62,890 bases of DNA from Blautia sp. (GCA_017459635.1 JAFUCO010000046.1:1-62890), one strand, 5' to 3'. Shown: positions 1-8,405, numbered from the stretch's first letter. The notes: generated by a model not told the origin, from the letters alone. Program-made: numbers and translations.

Positions 1-17
1 AAGCCGGTCAGTTGTAC

Positions 18-73
18 AATAAGACAGAGAACCGTCCCCTGTCTTAAGACAGGGGACGGTTCTCTGTCTTATT
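18..73. repeat. Perfect REP-like palindrome
   Basis: Two 28-base arms (18-45 and 46-73) are exact reverse complements with no loop and are built on AAGACAGAGAACCGTCCC. Related copies lie near 4434, 12382 and 28432. Elements of this kind are typical of intergenic repeats mobilised by REP-associated tyrosine transposases, but no such transposase gene is in the window. RNA from either strand would fold into a very long hairpin, so it may also stop transcription in both directions. The rest of 1-221 holds a second hairpin (about 83-110) and no gene. Confidence 0.8.
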
Positions 74-221
74 TTACAGGTTGTTGAAACTGCTTCTGCA
101 GCTTCAACAGCCGTACTGGGCATAGAACCGGGGCGCGTACCTGGATTGGCGGGTTTTGAGACGTTCTCCTTAAGTGTCTCAAAAAGTATAGTAAATGATT
201 TTGGAGTTTTTTCGTAACTGT

Positions 222-1289
222 TCAGAACAGCCTGAAGCACTTGCTGCTGAGCTTCTTTGTGCCGGTGGCAGGCATTGAAGGAAGCTGTGCAAGGATAATT
301 GCGCAGAACATTACTGCGCATCCTGTAAGCTCACGGCGGGATAGTGTCTGTCCGAGTATCAGCCATCCTGCCAGCATTGCTATACTGGACTCAAGGCTCA
401 TTATAAGCGAAGCTACGGTTGGGTCAAGATCCTTCTGCGCAATGATCTGAAGAGTATAGGCTATTCCGCTTGAAAAAACACCTGCATACAGTATGGGTTT
501 CCAGGCGGCCAGAAGCTGTGAAAGCTCCGGATGCTCAAACAGAAGCGCGGGAATGGCTGACAGCAGTCCGCTTACCAGGAATTCAATCATGGACAGAGCT
601 GTCCCGCTGCTAACCAGCGGTGAATAGTGATCGACCGCCAGGATCTGAAACGCAAACAGCACAGCGCATATCATTACAAGTATATCGCCTTTGCCGAGAG
701 AGAAACCTTCTTTGATGCACAGAAGATACAGCCCGACAAGGGCGAGGACGACGGCAGCCCATATAAAGGCGCCGGTCTTTTTTTTCAGAAAAAGCCCGAA
801 TACCGGGACAAGTATGATGTAGAGGGCTGTGATGAATCCGGCTTTGCCCACAGTTGTGTATTTTATCCCAAACTGCTGGAAATTGCTTGCCATGCAGAGA
901 AGAACTCCGCACACAATTCCTCCGGATATCAGTTTGTAAGAACCTGAATTATCCTTTCGGGAATTATCTGCTTTGTATTTATAACTGCCTGAGTTGCCGG
1001 CGTTAGATGGCGGGGTATTTGAAGTTTTGATCTCCCCGGCAGGACCGGTTTGGGTCATGAAGCCTGCTTTATTAAAATTACCCTGCGATCCGGGCCCTTT
1101 TTCTTTTTTGTTTATAATAAGTACGAAAGGAAATAATACTGCGGCTCCTATGAGAAACCTGACGCTGTTGAAAGTGAAGCCCCCAACATATTCCATTCCC
1201 ACACTCTGTGCTACGAAAGCAACGCCCCAGATGGCGGCGGTGAGAAGAAGCAGAAGGGAGCTTCGAACTGAAGATGATGTTTTGTTCAT
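222..1289 (-). CDS. DMT-family (EamA) membrane transporter with a hydrophilic insertion
   Basis: A 355-residue protein of the drug/metabolite transporter superfamily, expected to export or import a small metabolite across the cytoplasmic membrane; the substrate cannot be told. It has the usual two five-helix EamA halves, with the conserved start (AAIWGVAFVAQSVG near residues 18-31) and a second repeat ending in GWLILGQTLSRRE. Odd feature: between helices 2 and 3 (about residues 62-118) there is a Gly/Ser/Asn/Lys-rich stretch in which NSGSYK occurs twice. Normal family members have only a short loop there, so this looks like a local duplication that stayed in frame. The start at 1289 has only a weak ribosome binding site, so the exact start is less certain than the gene. 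A tandem repeat fills its upstream region. Confidence 0.85.
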   Translation of the reverse strand: MNKTSSSVRSSLLLLLTAAIWGVAFVAQSVGMEYVGGFTFNSVRFLIGAAVLFPFVLIINKKEKGPGSQGNFNKAGFMTQTGPAGEIKTSNTPPSNAGNSGSYKYKADNSRKDNSGSYKLISGGIVCGVLLCMASNFQQFGIKYTTVGKAGFITALYIILVPVFGLFLKKKTGAFIWAAVVLALVGLYLLCIKEGFSLGKGDILVMICAVLFAFQILAVDHYSPLVSSGTALSMIEFLVSGLLSAIPALLFEHPELSQLLAAWKPILYAGVFSSGIAYTLQIIAQKDLDPTVASLIMSLESSIAMLAGWLILGQTLSRRELTGCAVMFCAIILAQLPSMPATGTKKLSSKCFRLF

Positions 1290-1306
1290 GTCCGTATTCT
1301 CTGATA

Positions 1307-1475
1307 AATCTATGCTGTAAAAACCGTGCTGCGGAATCTATGCTGTAAAAACTGTGCTGCAGAATCTATGCTGTAAAAACTGTGCTGCAGAATCTATGAT
1401 ATAAAATTCGTGCAGTTGATCTCTGTGCTGTAAAACCGTGCTGCAGAATCCATGCTGTTGAATCTGTGGCTTCAG
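1307..1475. repeat. 28-bp degenerate tandem repeat upstream of the DMT gene
   Basis: About six copies of a 28-bp unit (core ATCTATGCTGTAAAAACTGT, then GCTGCAGA) lie side by side, starting near 1308, 1336, 1364, 1392, 1419 and 1449. The first three are nearly identical and the others are diverged. The array begins 18 bp upstream of the start codon of the minus-strand transporter gene, so it forms its 5' leader or promoter region. No coding function is apparent. Confidence 0.85.
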
Positions 1476-1538
1476 ATTGCTGAGAACGGATCCTGAACAG
1501 ATCGATTCTGTCCAGAATCCGTTCCGGAATGTCTGTGC

Positions 1539-2765
1539 TTAATTCTCTTTATTTTTTACTTCGCGCAGTTTCATGGCGCGGACCTTCAGCGGAAGGCCGA
1601 ACAGAGTTATAAAGCCTGAAGCATCGTGGTGGTCGTACATGTCACCGGTGGTAAATGAGGCAAGGGATTCATTGTACAGGCTGTATGGAGAAGTTGTGCC
1701 GGCCTTGATGATATTGCCTTTGTAGAGACGCATCTTTACTTCGCCGGTAACATATTTCTGGGTGGATTCGACAAAGGCCTGGATAGCTTCTCGAAGCGGA
1801 GTGAACCATTTGCCTTCATAGACTACCTGGGCAAACTGGGATCCAAGCTTTTTCTTGGCTTCCATGGTGTCACGGTCGAGTACGAGCTCTTCAAGCTGCT
1901 GGTGAGCTTCCATAAGAATTGTACCGCCGGGGGTCTCATATATTCCGCGGGACTTCATACCAACAACACGGTTTTCGACTATGTCAACAATTCCGATGCC
2001 GTTTTCGCCGCCAAGACGATTGAGCTCGGTAATGATCTCTGAAACCTTCATTGCTTTTCCATTCAGTGTTTTAGGAACGCCGGCTTCGAATGTCATTGTG
2101 ATGTCTGTCGCACGGTCAGGTGCTTTTTCGGGAGTAACGCTCAGAACGAGCATATCATCATAATTCGGCGCCTGTGAGGGATCCTCAAGCTCCAGGCCTT
2201 CGTGGCTGATGTGCCAGAGGTTGCGGTCGCGGCTGTAGCTGTGGCTTGCATCGAACGGAAGGTCAATGCCGTGAGCCTTGCAGAAAGCAAGCTCGTCGTC
2301 ACGGGACTGCATAGTCCATACATCAGTCATTCGCCATGGTGCTATGATCTTGATGTCAGGAGCCAGTGCCTTGATGCTGAGCTCAAAGCGTATCTGATCG
2401 TTGCCCTTTCCTGTCGCGCCATGGCAGATAGCTACAGCGTTTTCCTTGCGGGCGATCTCAACAAGACGGCGGGAGATTGCCGGTCTGGCCATGGAGGTAC
2501 CGAGCAGGTATTTATGTTCATAAACTGCTCCTGCCTGTACGCAAGGCATGATGAATTCATCGCAGAACTCATCCACGATATCTTCGATATACAGCTTGGC
2601 AGCGCCGGAGAGTCGGGCACGTTCTTCAAGGCCTTCCAGTTCGTTGCCCTGTCCGCAGTTGACGCAGCAGCAGATGACGTCATAGCCGAAATTTTCCTTA
2701 AGCCAGGGAATAAGCGCGGTTGTATCCAGTCCGCCGGAGTAGGCAAGTACGACTTTTTCTTTCAT
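1539..2765 (-). CDS. argG: Argininosuccinate synthase
   Basis: Joins citrulline and aspartate at the cost of ATP to AMP and PPi, the next-to-last step of arginine synthesis in the cytoplasm. The 408-residue length fits the family. The N-terminal ATP-binding motif AYSGGLD (residues 8-14) and the block ATGKGNDQIRFEL are both present. The start at 2765 is chosen because AGGAGG sits just upstream and the protein then begins directly with the nucleotide-binding strand; an ORF extension of 25 codons upstream has no support. It is transcribed away from argC. Overlapping ARG boxes 40-80 bp upstream imply repression by an ArgR/AhrC-type regulator with arginine. argH is not in the window. Confidence 0.97.
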   Translation of the reverse strand: MKEKVVLAYSGGLDTTALIPWLKENFGYDVICCCVNCGQGNELEGLEERARLSGAAKLYIEDIVDEFCDEFIMPCVQAGAVYEHKYLLGTSMARPAISRRLVEIARKENAVAICHGATGKGNDQIRFELSIKALAPDIKIIAPWRMTDVWTMQSRDDELAFCKAHGIDLPFDASHSYSRDRNLWHISHEGLELEDPSQAPNYDDMLVLSVTPEKAPDRATDITMTFEAGVPKTLNGKAMKVSEIITELNRLGGENGIGIVDIVENRVVGMKSRGIYETPGGTILMEAHQQLEELVLDRDTMEAKKKLGSQFAQVVYEGKWFTPLREAIQAFVESTQKYVTGEVKMRLYKGNIIKAGTTSPYSLYNESLASFTTGDMYDHHDASGFITLFGLPLKVRAMKLREVKNKEN

Positions 2766-2806
2766 AAAAAATCCTCCTGATACTTCATTCTTCGTGAAAT
2801 GAATAA

Positions 2807-2841
2807 TGTATAAAAATGCATAAATATGCATTCTATGCATT
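2807..2841. promoter_or_regulatory. Tandem overlapping ARG boxes upstream of argG
   Basis: Three successive matches to the ArgR/AhrC half-site pattern TGnATwwwwATnCA overlap head to tail: TGTATAAAAATGCATA (2807), TGCATAAATATGCATT (2817) and TGCATTCTATGCATT (2827). They lie between the argG start and its likely promoter. Binding of the arginine repressor is inferred from the motif; the regulator gene is not in this window. Confidence 0.7.
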
Positions 2842-2941
2842 CAAGTACTTTTTATGCCAGCACTTGATATTTTAACAACACAGGTAATATACAACACTTT
2901 TTTTAAAGTTGCAACACCTATTTAAAAAAACCAAAAAATGA

Positions 2942-2970
2942 TTGCATAATATGCAAAGCAGATGTATAAT
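2942..2970 (+). promoter_or_regulatory. argC promoter with an ARG-box palindrome over the -35 element
   Basis: TTGCAT (2942-2947) and TATAAT (2965-2970) are separated by 17 bases, a near-ideal sigma-A promoter. The -35 element is embedded in a perfect palindrome TTGCATAATATGCAA (2942-2956), which matches an ARG box. Arginine-dependent repression by occlusion is therefore likely. The leader to the argC start is about 240 bases long and carries tandem repeats. Confidence 0.7.
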
Positions 2971-3082
2971 CAGAAAACGTACAAGAAACATTAAGAAAAT
3001 GTTACAGCAGGGCTGCGCATGGAGACAGGCCGGCAGAAGCGTCGGCGGGCAGCCCGGTACAAGTCGGGCAGGCGGTTCTTGG

Positions 3083-3176
3083 GCAATGCGAACGGACCAG
3101 TGTAAGCTGAACATGGTTTAAGCAATGCGAACCGGGCCAGTGTAAGTTGAACATGGTTTAAGCAATGCGAACCTTA
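3083..3176 (+). repeat. 39/40-bp tandem repeat in the argC leader
   Basis: GCAATGCGAAC begins copies at 3083, 3122 and 3162 (the third is cut short). The units share CCAGTGTAAG and TGAACATGGTTTAA. The array ends about 40 bp before the argC start and lies wholly in its untranslated leader. Confidence 0.85.
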
Positions 3177-3216
3177 AAGTATGCCGGACTTGAAAATGAT
3201 CAGGGAGATTTTACAT

Positions 3217-4257
3217 ATGATAAAGGCAGGAATAATTGGAGCAACCGGTTATGCCGGAAATGAAATTGTACGTCTGCTTCTTGGACATCCCGAGGCAGAG
3301 ATCGTGTGGTACGGGTCAAGGAGCTATATCGATAAAAGGTATTCCGATGTATATCGGAACTTTTTTACACTTATCGAGGATAAATGCCTCGATGACAACA
3401 TGGAGGAGTTAGCAGCAAAGGCGGATGTGATTTTTACGGCCACGCCGCAGGGCTTCTGTGCGTCAATGGTAAATGAGAGAATGCTCTCCGGGACAAAGGT
3501 GATAGACCTGAGTGCGGATTTTCGTATCAAGGATATTGCCAGGTACGAGGAATGGTACGGGATTAAGCACCAGGCACCCCAGCTTGAGCCGGAAGCGGTG
3601 TACGGACTGTGTGAGATAAATCGTGACAAAATACGTGATGCGAGGCTTATTGCAAATCCCGGATGCTACCCGACATGTTCGATACTTTCTATCTACCCGC
3701 TTGTGAAGGAGGGAATCATAGATCCGGATACGATCATCATAGATGCAAAGTCAGGAACCTCAGGCGCCGGAAGAGGAGCCAAGGTGGACAATCTTTTCTG
3801 CGAAGTAAATGAAAACATCAAGGCATACGGAGTAGCAGGACACAGGCACACACCGGAGATCGAAGATCAGCTGGGGTATGCATGTGGAAGAGAGATCCGC
3901 ATCAGCTTTACTCCGCATCTTGTCCCGATGAACAGGGGAATCCTTATTACGGCTTACGCTTCACTTGCCCGGGATGCTTCAGATGAGGAGATCAGGGAGA
4001 TATACAACAGCTATTATAATAAAGAAAGATTTGTACGTGTCCTTGACCCGGATGTATGCCCGCAGACACGTTTTGTGGAATGCAGCAATTATGTGGATGT
4101 CAATTTCAAGGTCGATCGCAGGACCGGCAGGGTAATTATGATGGGAGCCATGGACAACCTTGTTAAGGGCGCCGCGGGACAGGCTGTACAGAACATGAAC
4201 CTGATGTTCGGACTTGATGAAGGAACGGGGCTGCAGGCAGTTCCTGCACTTCCCTGA
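3217..4257 (+). CDS. argC: N-acetyl-gamma-glutamyl-phosphate reductase
   Basis: Reduces N-acetylglutamyl-5-phosphate with NADPH to the semialdehyde, the third step of arginine synthesis. The N-terminus carries the dinucleotide motif GATGYAG and the active-site block NPGCYPT puts the catalytic cysteine at residue 150. HRHTPEIEDQ and the C-terminal NLVKGAAGQAVQN block are also typical. The start at 3217 (346 residues) is preferred over an in-frame ATG at 3181 because the protein then opens with the nucleotide fold and GGGAG lies 9 bases upstream. It is first in the argC-J-B-D run, all on the same strand but separated by 180-260 bp gaps filled with repeats. Confidence 0.97.
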   Translation: MIKAGIIGATGYAGNEIVRLLLGHPEAEIVWYGSRSYIDKRYSDVYRNFFTLIEDKCLDDNMEELAAKADVIFTATPQGFCASMVNERMLSGTKVIDLSADFRIKDIARYEEWYGIKHQAPQLEPEAVYGLCEINRDKIRDARLIANPGCYPTCSILSIYPLVKEGIIDPDTIIIDAKSGTSGAGRGAKVDNLFCEVNENIKAYGVAGHRHTPEIEDQLGYACGREIRISFTPHLVPMNRGILITAYASLARDASDEEIREIYNSYYNKERFVRVLDPDVCPQTRFVECSNYVDVNFKVDRRTGRVIMMGAMDNLVKGAAGQAVQNMNLMFGLDEGTGLQAVPALP

Positions 4258-4334
4258 TATATAGTGAACGCCGAAGATATCTTTGCACTGATGTTAGCGT
4301 TCGTATGATGGAAAATCTACACCAATAGTGAAAT

Positions 4335-4464
4335 GAAGCAAGAACTTCAATGTCATTACAAAAATAGATAGAGAACCGTCACATGTCTTACTAACAGAGA
4401 ACCGAAGCAAGAACTTCAATGTCATTTACTATAAATAAGACAGAGAACCGTCCCCTGTCTTATT
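4335..4464. repeat. Composite REP-like repeat between argC and argJ
   Basis: A full half-unit of the REP-like palindrome (AAGACAGAGAACCGTCCC then CTGTCTT) lies at about 4434-4463 and a diverged piece (AGAGAACCGTC) near 4371. Interleaved with them is a second repeated string, GAAGCAAGAACTTCAATGTC, present at about 4335 and 4404. The 264-bp gap holds no gene. Confidence 0.7.
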
Positions 4465-4521
4465 TGGCTGTACGGGGCGGAATAATAATCTCTTAAGGGT
4501 GTCTGGGAGGCGGAATGGATA

Positions 4522-5754
4522 ATGGAAAAGATCAGAAATATTGAAGGCGGCGTGACAATGGCGAAGGGGTTTCGGGCAGCTGCGGCGGAGGCCGGTATAA
4601 AGTACAAAGACCGCACCGATATGGCCATGCTGTATGCGGATGTGCCCTGCCGTGCAGCGGGAACTTTTACTACCAATGTGGTAAAGGCAGCGCCGGTAAT
4701 CTGGGACCGCGATATAGTGTATGATAAGGGGACTGCCCAGGCTGTGGTCATTAACAGCGGTATCGCCAACGCCTGTACCGGACAGGAAGGTATGGACTAC
4801 TGCCGCAGGACTGCGGAGGCAGCAGGTGCTGCGCTTAACATTCCTGCCGATTCAGTCCTGGTGGCTTCCACAGGCGTTATTGGAATGCAGCTTCCGATAG
4901 ACCGTATCACTGCCGGCGTAAATATACTTGCGGGAAAGCTTGCGGACACACCGGAAGCGGGGAATGATGCTGCAAGAGCAATAATGACGACAGATACAGT
5001 TTCAAAAGAAGCGGCGGTTCAGGTGACGCTGGGCAGCCATACAGTCACTATCGGCGGAATGTGCAAGGGATCGGGGATGATCCATCCCAACATGTGTACG
5101 ATGCTGAGCTTCATAACGACGGATGCATGCATCTCACAGGAGCTGCTTCTTTCGGCTCTTCGCGAAGATATTGTCGATACGTACAACATGGTATCTGTCG
5201 ACGGGGATACATCCACCAATGACACGGTTCTTCTTTTGGCTTCAGGACTTGCAGGAAATCCGGAGATAAGTGAAAAGAATGAGGATTACTTCCTGTTTAA
5301 GGAGGCTCTTCACGAAGTGAATACTGCTCTTGCAAAGAAGATTGCAGGTGACGGTGAAGGCGCGACAGCCCTCTTTGAAGTGAAGGTGGTCGGAGCAGCA
5401 ACAAAAGAGGATGCGGTGAAGCTTTCAAAGTCGGTGGTAGGCTCTTCGCTTACCAAGGCCGCGATATACGGACATGACGCGAACTGCGGCCGGGTCCTTT
5501 GCGCACTTGGATATGCAGGAGTGCCGTTTGATCCGGAAAAAGTTGACCTTACTTTTGAAAGCGCGGCCGGAACCCTTAAAGTGATCGAGAACGGTGTTTT
5601 CACTGATTTTGACGAAAAAACAGCGACAGAGATCTTGTCACAGGAGCATGTTACGGCTGTCGCAGATATGAAAATGGGCGAGGCATCCGCAACAGCCTGG
5701 GGATGTGACCTGACACATGAATATGTGACTATAAATGCGGATTATCGTTCGTAA
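4522..5754 (+). CDS. argJ: Glutamate N-acetyltransferase / amino-acid acetyltransferase
   Basis: Moves the acetyl group from N-acetylornithine to glutamate, so acetyl is recycled in the cyclic arginine pathway. This explains why no argE-type deacetylase is seen nearby. The precursor cleaves itself before a threonine: the conserved KGSGMIHPNM block is followed by CT, making Thr193 the likely nucleophile and new N-terminus of the beta chain. Most homologues have Ala-Thr at this point; Cys-Thr is a mild variant. At 410 residues it is full length. GGGAGG lies 10 bases before the ATG. Whether it also makes N-acetylglutamate from acetyl-CoA (bifunctional type) cannot be told from sequence alone. 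Confidence 0.96.
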   Translation: MEKIRNIEGGVTMAKGFRAAAAEAGIKYKDRTDMAMLYADVPCRAAGTFTTNVVKAAPVIWDRDIVYDKGTAQAVVINSGIANACTGQEGMDYCRRTAEAAGAALNIPADSVLVASTGVIGMQLPIDRITAGVNILAGKLADTPEAGNDAARAIMTTDTVSKEAAVQVTLGSHTVTIGGMCKGSGMIHPNMCTMLSFITTDACISQELLLSALREDIVDTYNMVSVDGDTSTNDTVLLLASGLAGNPEISEKNEDYFLFKEALHEVNTALAKKIAGDGEGATALFEVKVVGAATKEDAVKLSKSVVGSSLTKAAIYGHDANCGRVLCALGYAGVPFDPEKVDLTFESAAGTLKVIENGVFTDFDEKTATEILSQEHVTAVADMKMGEASATAWGCDLTHEYVTINADYRS

Positions 5755-5764
5755 AGTGATAACA

Positions 5765-5838
5765 GTGACGGCTGTAAGGATATTTTATCTCCCTGTGCCA
5801 TGCCTGCATGATCAGGACAGAGATATTTTTCCTGAAGA
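5765..5838. repeat. Degenerate hairpin related to the MITE-like family
   Basis: An imperfect inverted repeat (TAAGGATATTTTATCTCCCTG against GGACAGAGATATTTTTCCT, around a CATGCCTGCATG centre) resembles the hairpin arm of the elements at 21260 and 50560. It fills much of the 183-bp argJ-argB gap. No gene is seen there. Confidence 0.5.
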
Positions 5839-5937
5839 GGCTGTTTCCGGCATTAAGGATCCGGCTGCCAGGCATCGGTGCAGCACGGGCGGCGGGATTC
5901 AGAATGCATTTATTAAATCATACCGGAGGAACATAAA

Positions 5938-6828
5938 ATGGTAAAACAGGAATATCTTGACAAGGCGGCGGTACTGATCGAAGCCCTTCCTTATATACAG
6001 CGGTTTAACCGCAAGATCGTCGTTGTAAAATATGGCGGGAGTGCCATGCTTGACCAGGAGCTTAAGGAAAACGTTATCAAGGACGTTGTACTTCTTAAAC
6101 TCGTCGGGTTCAAACCGATAATCGTACACGGCGGAGGCAAGGAGATCAGCAGATGGGTTGGAAAAGCCGGAATGGAGCCCAGGTTTGTAAACGGACTCAG
6201 GGTGACGGACGCTGCGACTATGGAGATAGCCGAGATGGTTCTTGCCAAGGTCAACCAGGAGCTGGTTACTCTGGTACAATCGCTCGGGATTAAAGCAGTC
6301 GGTGTCAGTGGAAAGGACGGTGGACTCCTGAATGTGGAGAAAAAACTGTCCGATGGACAGGACATCGGCTTTGTGGGAAACATCAAAAAGGTCAATCCGC
6401 AGATCCTTTACGATCTGCTTGAAAAAGACTTTCTTCCTATTGTATTCCCTGTTGGATTTGATGATTCCTTTGCAACCTACAATATCAATGCGGATGATGC
6501 GGCCTGCGCTATCGCAGAGGCAGTGCATGCCGAAAAGCTGGCCTTTCTTTCGGACATCGAAGGGGTATATAAGGATCCGGATGATCCCGGTTCACTTATT
6601 TCGGAGCTCCGTGTGAGTGAAGCGCTGTCCCTGATCAAGGACGGCTATGTCGGCGGCGGCATGATACCCAAGCTTGGAAACTGCATTGACGCGATCGAGA
6701 ACGGGGTCAACCGTGTACATATTCTTGATGGCCGTATCCCCCACAGCCTGCTGCTGGAGATATTCACCAACAAGGGTATCGGAACCGCAATACTCCGGGA
6801 TAATGCAGAGAAGTTTGCGGAAGGCTGA
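5938..6828 (+). CDS. argB: Acetylglutamate kinase
   Basis: Phosphorylates N-acetylglutamate on the gamma carboxyl, the second and usually feedback-controlled step of arginine synthesis. The amino-acid-kinase fold is clear from KYGGSAM, the VHGGGKEI glycine-rich loop, [10 protein letters not shown] and the C-terminal [17 protein letters not shown] block. About 20 residues precede the first strand ([17 protein letters not shown]), which matches the extra N-terminal helix of arginine-inhibited hexameric enzymes, so feedback inhibition by arginine is likely. GGAGG lies upstream of the ATG. The length of 296 residues is normal. Confidence 0.97.
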   Translation: MVKQEYLDKAAVLIEALPYIQRFNRKIVVVKYGGSAMLDQELKENVIKDVVLLKLVGFKPIIVHGGGKEISRWVGKAGMEPRFVNGLRVTDAATMEIAEMVLAKVNQELVTLVQSLGIKAVGVSGKDGGLLNVEKKLSDGQDIGFVGNIKKVNPQILYDLLEKDFLPIVFPVGFDDSFATYNINADDAACAIAEAVHAEKLAFLSDIEGVYKDPDDPGSLISELRVSEALSLIKDGYVGGGMIPKLGNCIDAIENGVNRVHILDGRIPHSLLLEIFTNKGIGTAILRDNAEKFAEG

Positions 6829-6846
6829 AGCACAGAAAGCGATTGC

Positions 6847-7027
6847 TGTGCATCATTGACACGGGAGAATCAGTCGTATCATTGATACCGGAGTAAATTT
6901 CGGGATCGTTGATAGCAGAGAAAGGTGCCGGATGACTGATACCGGAGAAGAATGTCCGGATAGTTGATAATGGAGAAAAGCTGCCGGGGCACAGATGCGG
7001 AAAATCGTTCCGTATCACTTACAGGAG
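6847..7027 (+). repeat. 27-28-bp degenerate tandem repeat containing the argD ribosome binding site
   Basis: Six to seven diverged copies of a unit resembling GGATCATTGATACCGGAGAA fill the argB-argD gap. Copies can be followed at about 6850, 6878, 6904, 6932, 6958 and 7012. Most contain a GGAG core. The last, most diverged unit supplies the AGGAG that serves argD. Confidence 0.7.
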
Positions 7028-7036
7028 ATAAAGATC

Positions 7037-8233
7037 ATGAACATGCAGGAACAGATGAACAGAGCAGAGGAGAGCATCCTCCACACTTATAACCGCTTTC
7101 CGGTCGTTTTTGAGCGGGGGGAGGGTGTTTACCTTTATGACACTGAAGGCAGAAAATACCTTGATTTTGCTGCCGGGATCGCGGTTAATTCCCTGGGCTA
7201 TCATTACCCGGGCTATGATGAAGCACTGAAGGATCAGATTGACAGACTGACACATATTTCAAACCTGTACTACAGTGTTCCGCTTGCGGAGGCAGGCCGG
7301 AAAGTGTTAAATGCAAGCGGTATGAGCCGTGTGTTTTTTACCAACAGCGGTACCGAAGCTATCGAAGGCGCGATAAAGGCAGCCCGGAAATATGCTTATC
7401 AGAAGACCGGCCACGCCGGATTTGAGATAGTTGCGATGAATGAATCCTTCCATGGCAGATCGATCGGAGCACTTTCGGTTACCGGAAATGAGCATTACCG
7501 GGAGCCTTTTGAACCTTTGATGGGTGGCGTGCGCTTTGCTGATTTTAATGATCTTGAAAGCGTAAAGGCTCAGGTAAACGATAAGACCTGTGCTGTCATC
7601 TGCGAGACCGTCCAGGGAGAAGGCGGGATCCATCCCGCAAGTAAAGAATTCCTGCAGGGACTGCGTGCTCTTTGTGATGAGAAGGATATTCTGCTTATTC
7701 TGGATGAGATACAGTGCGGAATGGGACGTACCGGGCATTATTTTGCATGGCAGGCATACGGTGTACAGCCGGATATAATGACCTGCGCTAAAGCACTGGG
7801 GTGCGGTGTGCCGGTCGGGGCTTTTGTGCTGAATGAAAAAGCCGCTGCAATGTCTCTGGCTCCGGGAGATCACGGGACCACCTATGGAGGGAATCCTTTT
7901 GTCCTGGCAGCAGTGAACAAGGTCTTTGATATATATGAAAAAGATGGTATAATAAACCATGTACAGGAGACAGCACCGTATCTGGAGGAGAGGCTGGATG
8001 ATCTTGCCCACCGGTACAGCTGCGTCAAAGGACGCAGAGGCATGGGCTTCATGCAGGGACTGGTAATTGAAGGAAGGACGGTATCCTCGGTTGTAAAGGC
8101 ATCCCTTGACAAAGGGCTTCTGGTGATTTCGGCAGGCTCTGATGTGCTGAGGCTTGTTCCGCCGCTTATCATCACAAAAGAACACATAGATGAAATGGTG
8201 CGAATTCTTGAAGAGTGCCTTGACGAAGCCTGA
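7037..8233 (+). CDS. argD: Acetylornithine aminotransferase
   Basis: PLP-dependent class III aminotransferase that turns N-acetylglutamate semialdehyde into N-acetylornithine using glutamate. The 398-residue product begins MNMQEQMNRAEES with AGGAG 9 bases upstream; the ORF could be read from 6995 but without a ribosome binding site. Family marks are FTNSGTEAIEGAIKAARKY, the LILDEIQCGMGRTG block with the PLP-ring aspartate, and the Schiff-base lysine in CAKALGCG (Lys252). It is the last arginine gene before the secreted protease gene. Related enzymes also act on succinyl-diaminopimelate, so a second role in lysine synthesis is possible. Confidence 0.95.
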   Translation: MNMQEQMNRAEESILHTYNRFPVVFERGEGVYLYDTEGRKYLDFAAGIAVNSLGYHYPGYDEALKDQIDRLTHISNLYYSVPLAEAGRKVLNASGMSRVFFTNSGTEAIEGAIKAARKYAYQKTGHAGFEIVAMNESFHGRSIGALSVTGNEHYREPFEPLMGGVRFADFNDLESVKAQVNDKTCAVICETVQGEGGIHPASKEFLQGLRALCDEKDILLILDEIQCGMGRTGHYFAWQAYGVQPDIMTCAKALGCGVPVGAFVLNEKAAAMSLAPGDHGTTYGGNPFVLAAVNKVFDIYEKDGIINHVQETAPYLEERLDDLAHRYSCVKGRRGMGFMQGLVIEGRTVSSVVKASLDKGLLVISAGSDVLRLVPPLIITKEHIDEMVRILEECLDEA

Positions 8234-8267
8234 GGGTATATTTTCAGAACAGCGTGTACAAATATAT

Positions 8268-8350
8268 GATTCAACAGGCAAAAATCCCATCGCCGAAGGC
8301 GATCTGCAAGGATTTTTGCCCGTATCTGTTCAGGTTCTGAACAGATGCGA
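8268..8350. repeat. Two-hairpin dispersed element, copy A
   Basis: Hairpin one pairs GGCAAAAATCCC with GATTTTTGCC around an inner ATCGCC/GGCGAT stem (8278-8320). Hairpin two is ATCTGTTCAG paired with CTGAACAGAT (8324-8346). The same pair of hairpins, in the opposite orientation, lies at 19264-19336. Both copies precede genes for secreted proteins. It may also end argD transcription. Confidence 0.75.
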
Positions 8351-8405
8351 AACAGTTTCAAAGCATGTGTCTTTGCAGACGCCTTTGCTGTTTGGGAGGT
8401 TTAGC

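Noticed and set aside
5735-5944. Small gene between argJ and argB
   Set aside because: The frame overlaps the argJ end and the argB ribosome binding site and covers the degenerate hairpin; it has no start signal of its own.
8268-8350. c-di-GMP or other riboswitch before the C1 protease
   Set aside because: The fold is two simple hairpins without the conserved GEMM core, and a second copy exists in the opposite orientation, which fits a dispersed repeat.
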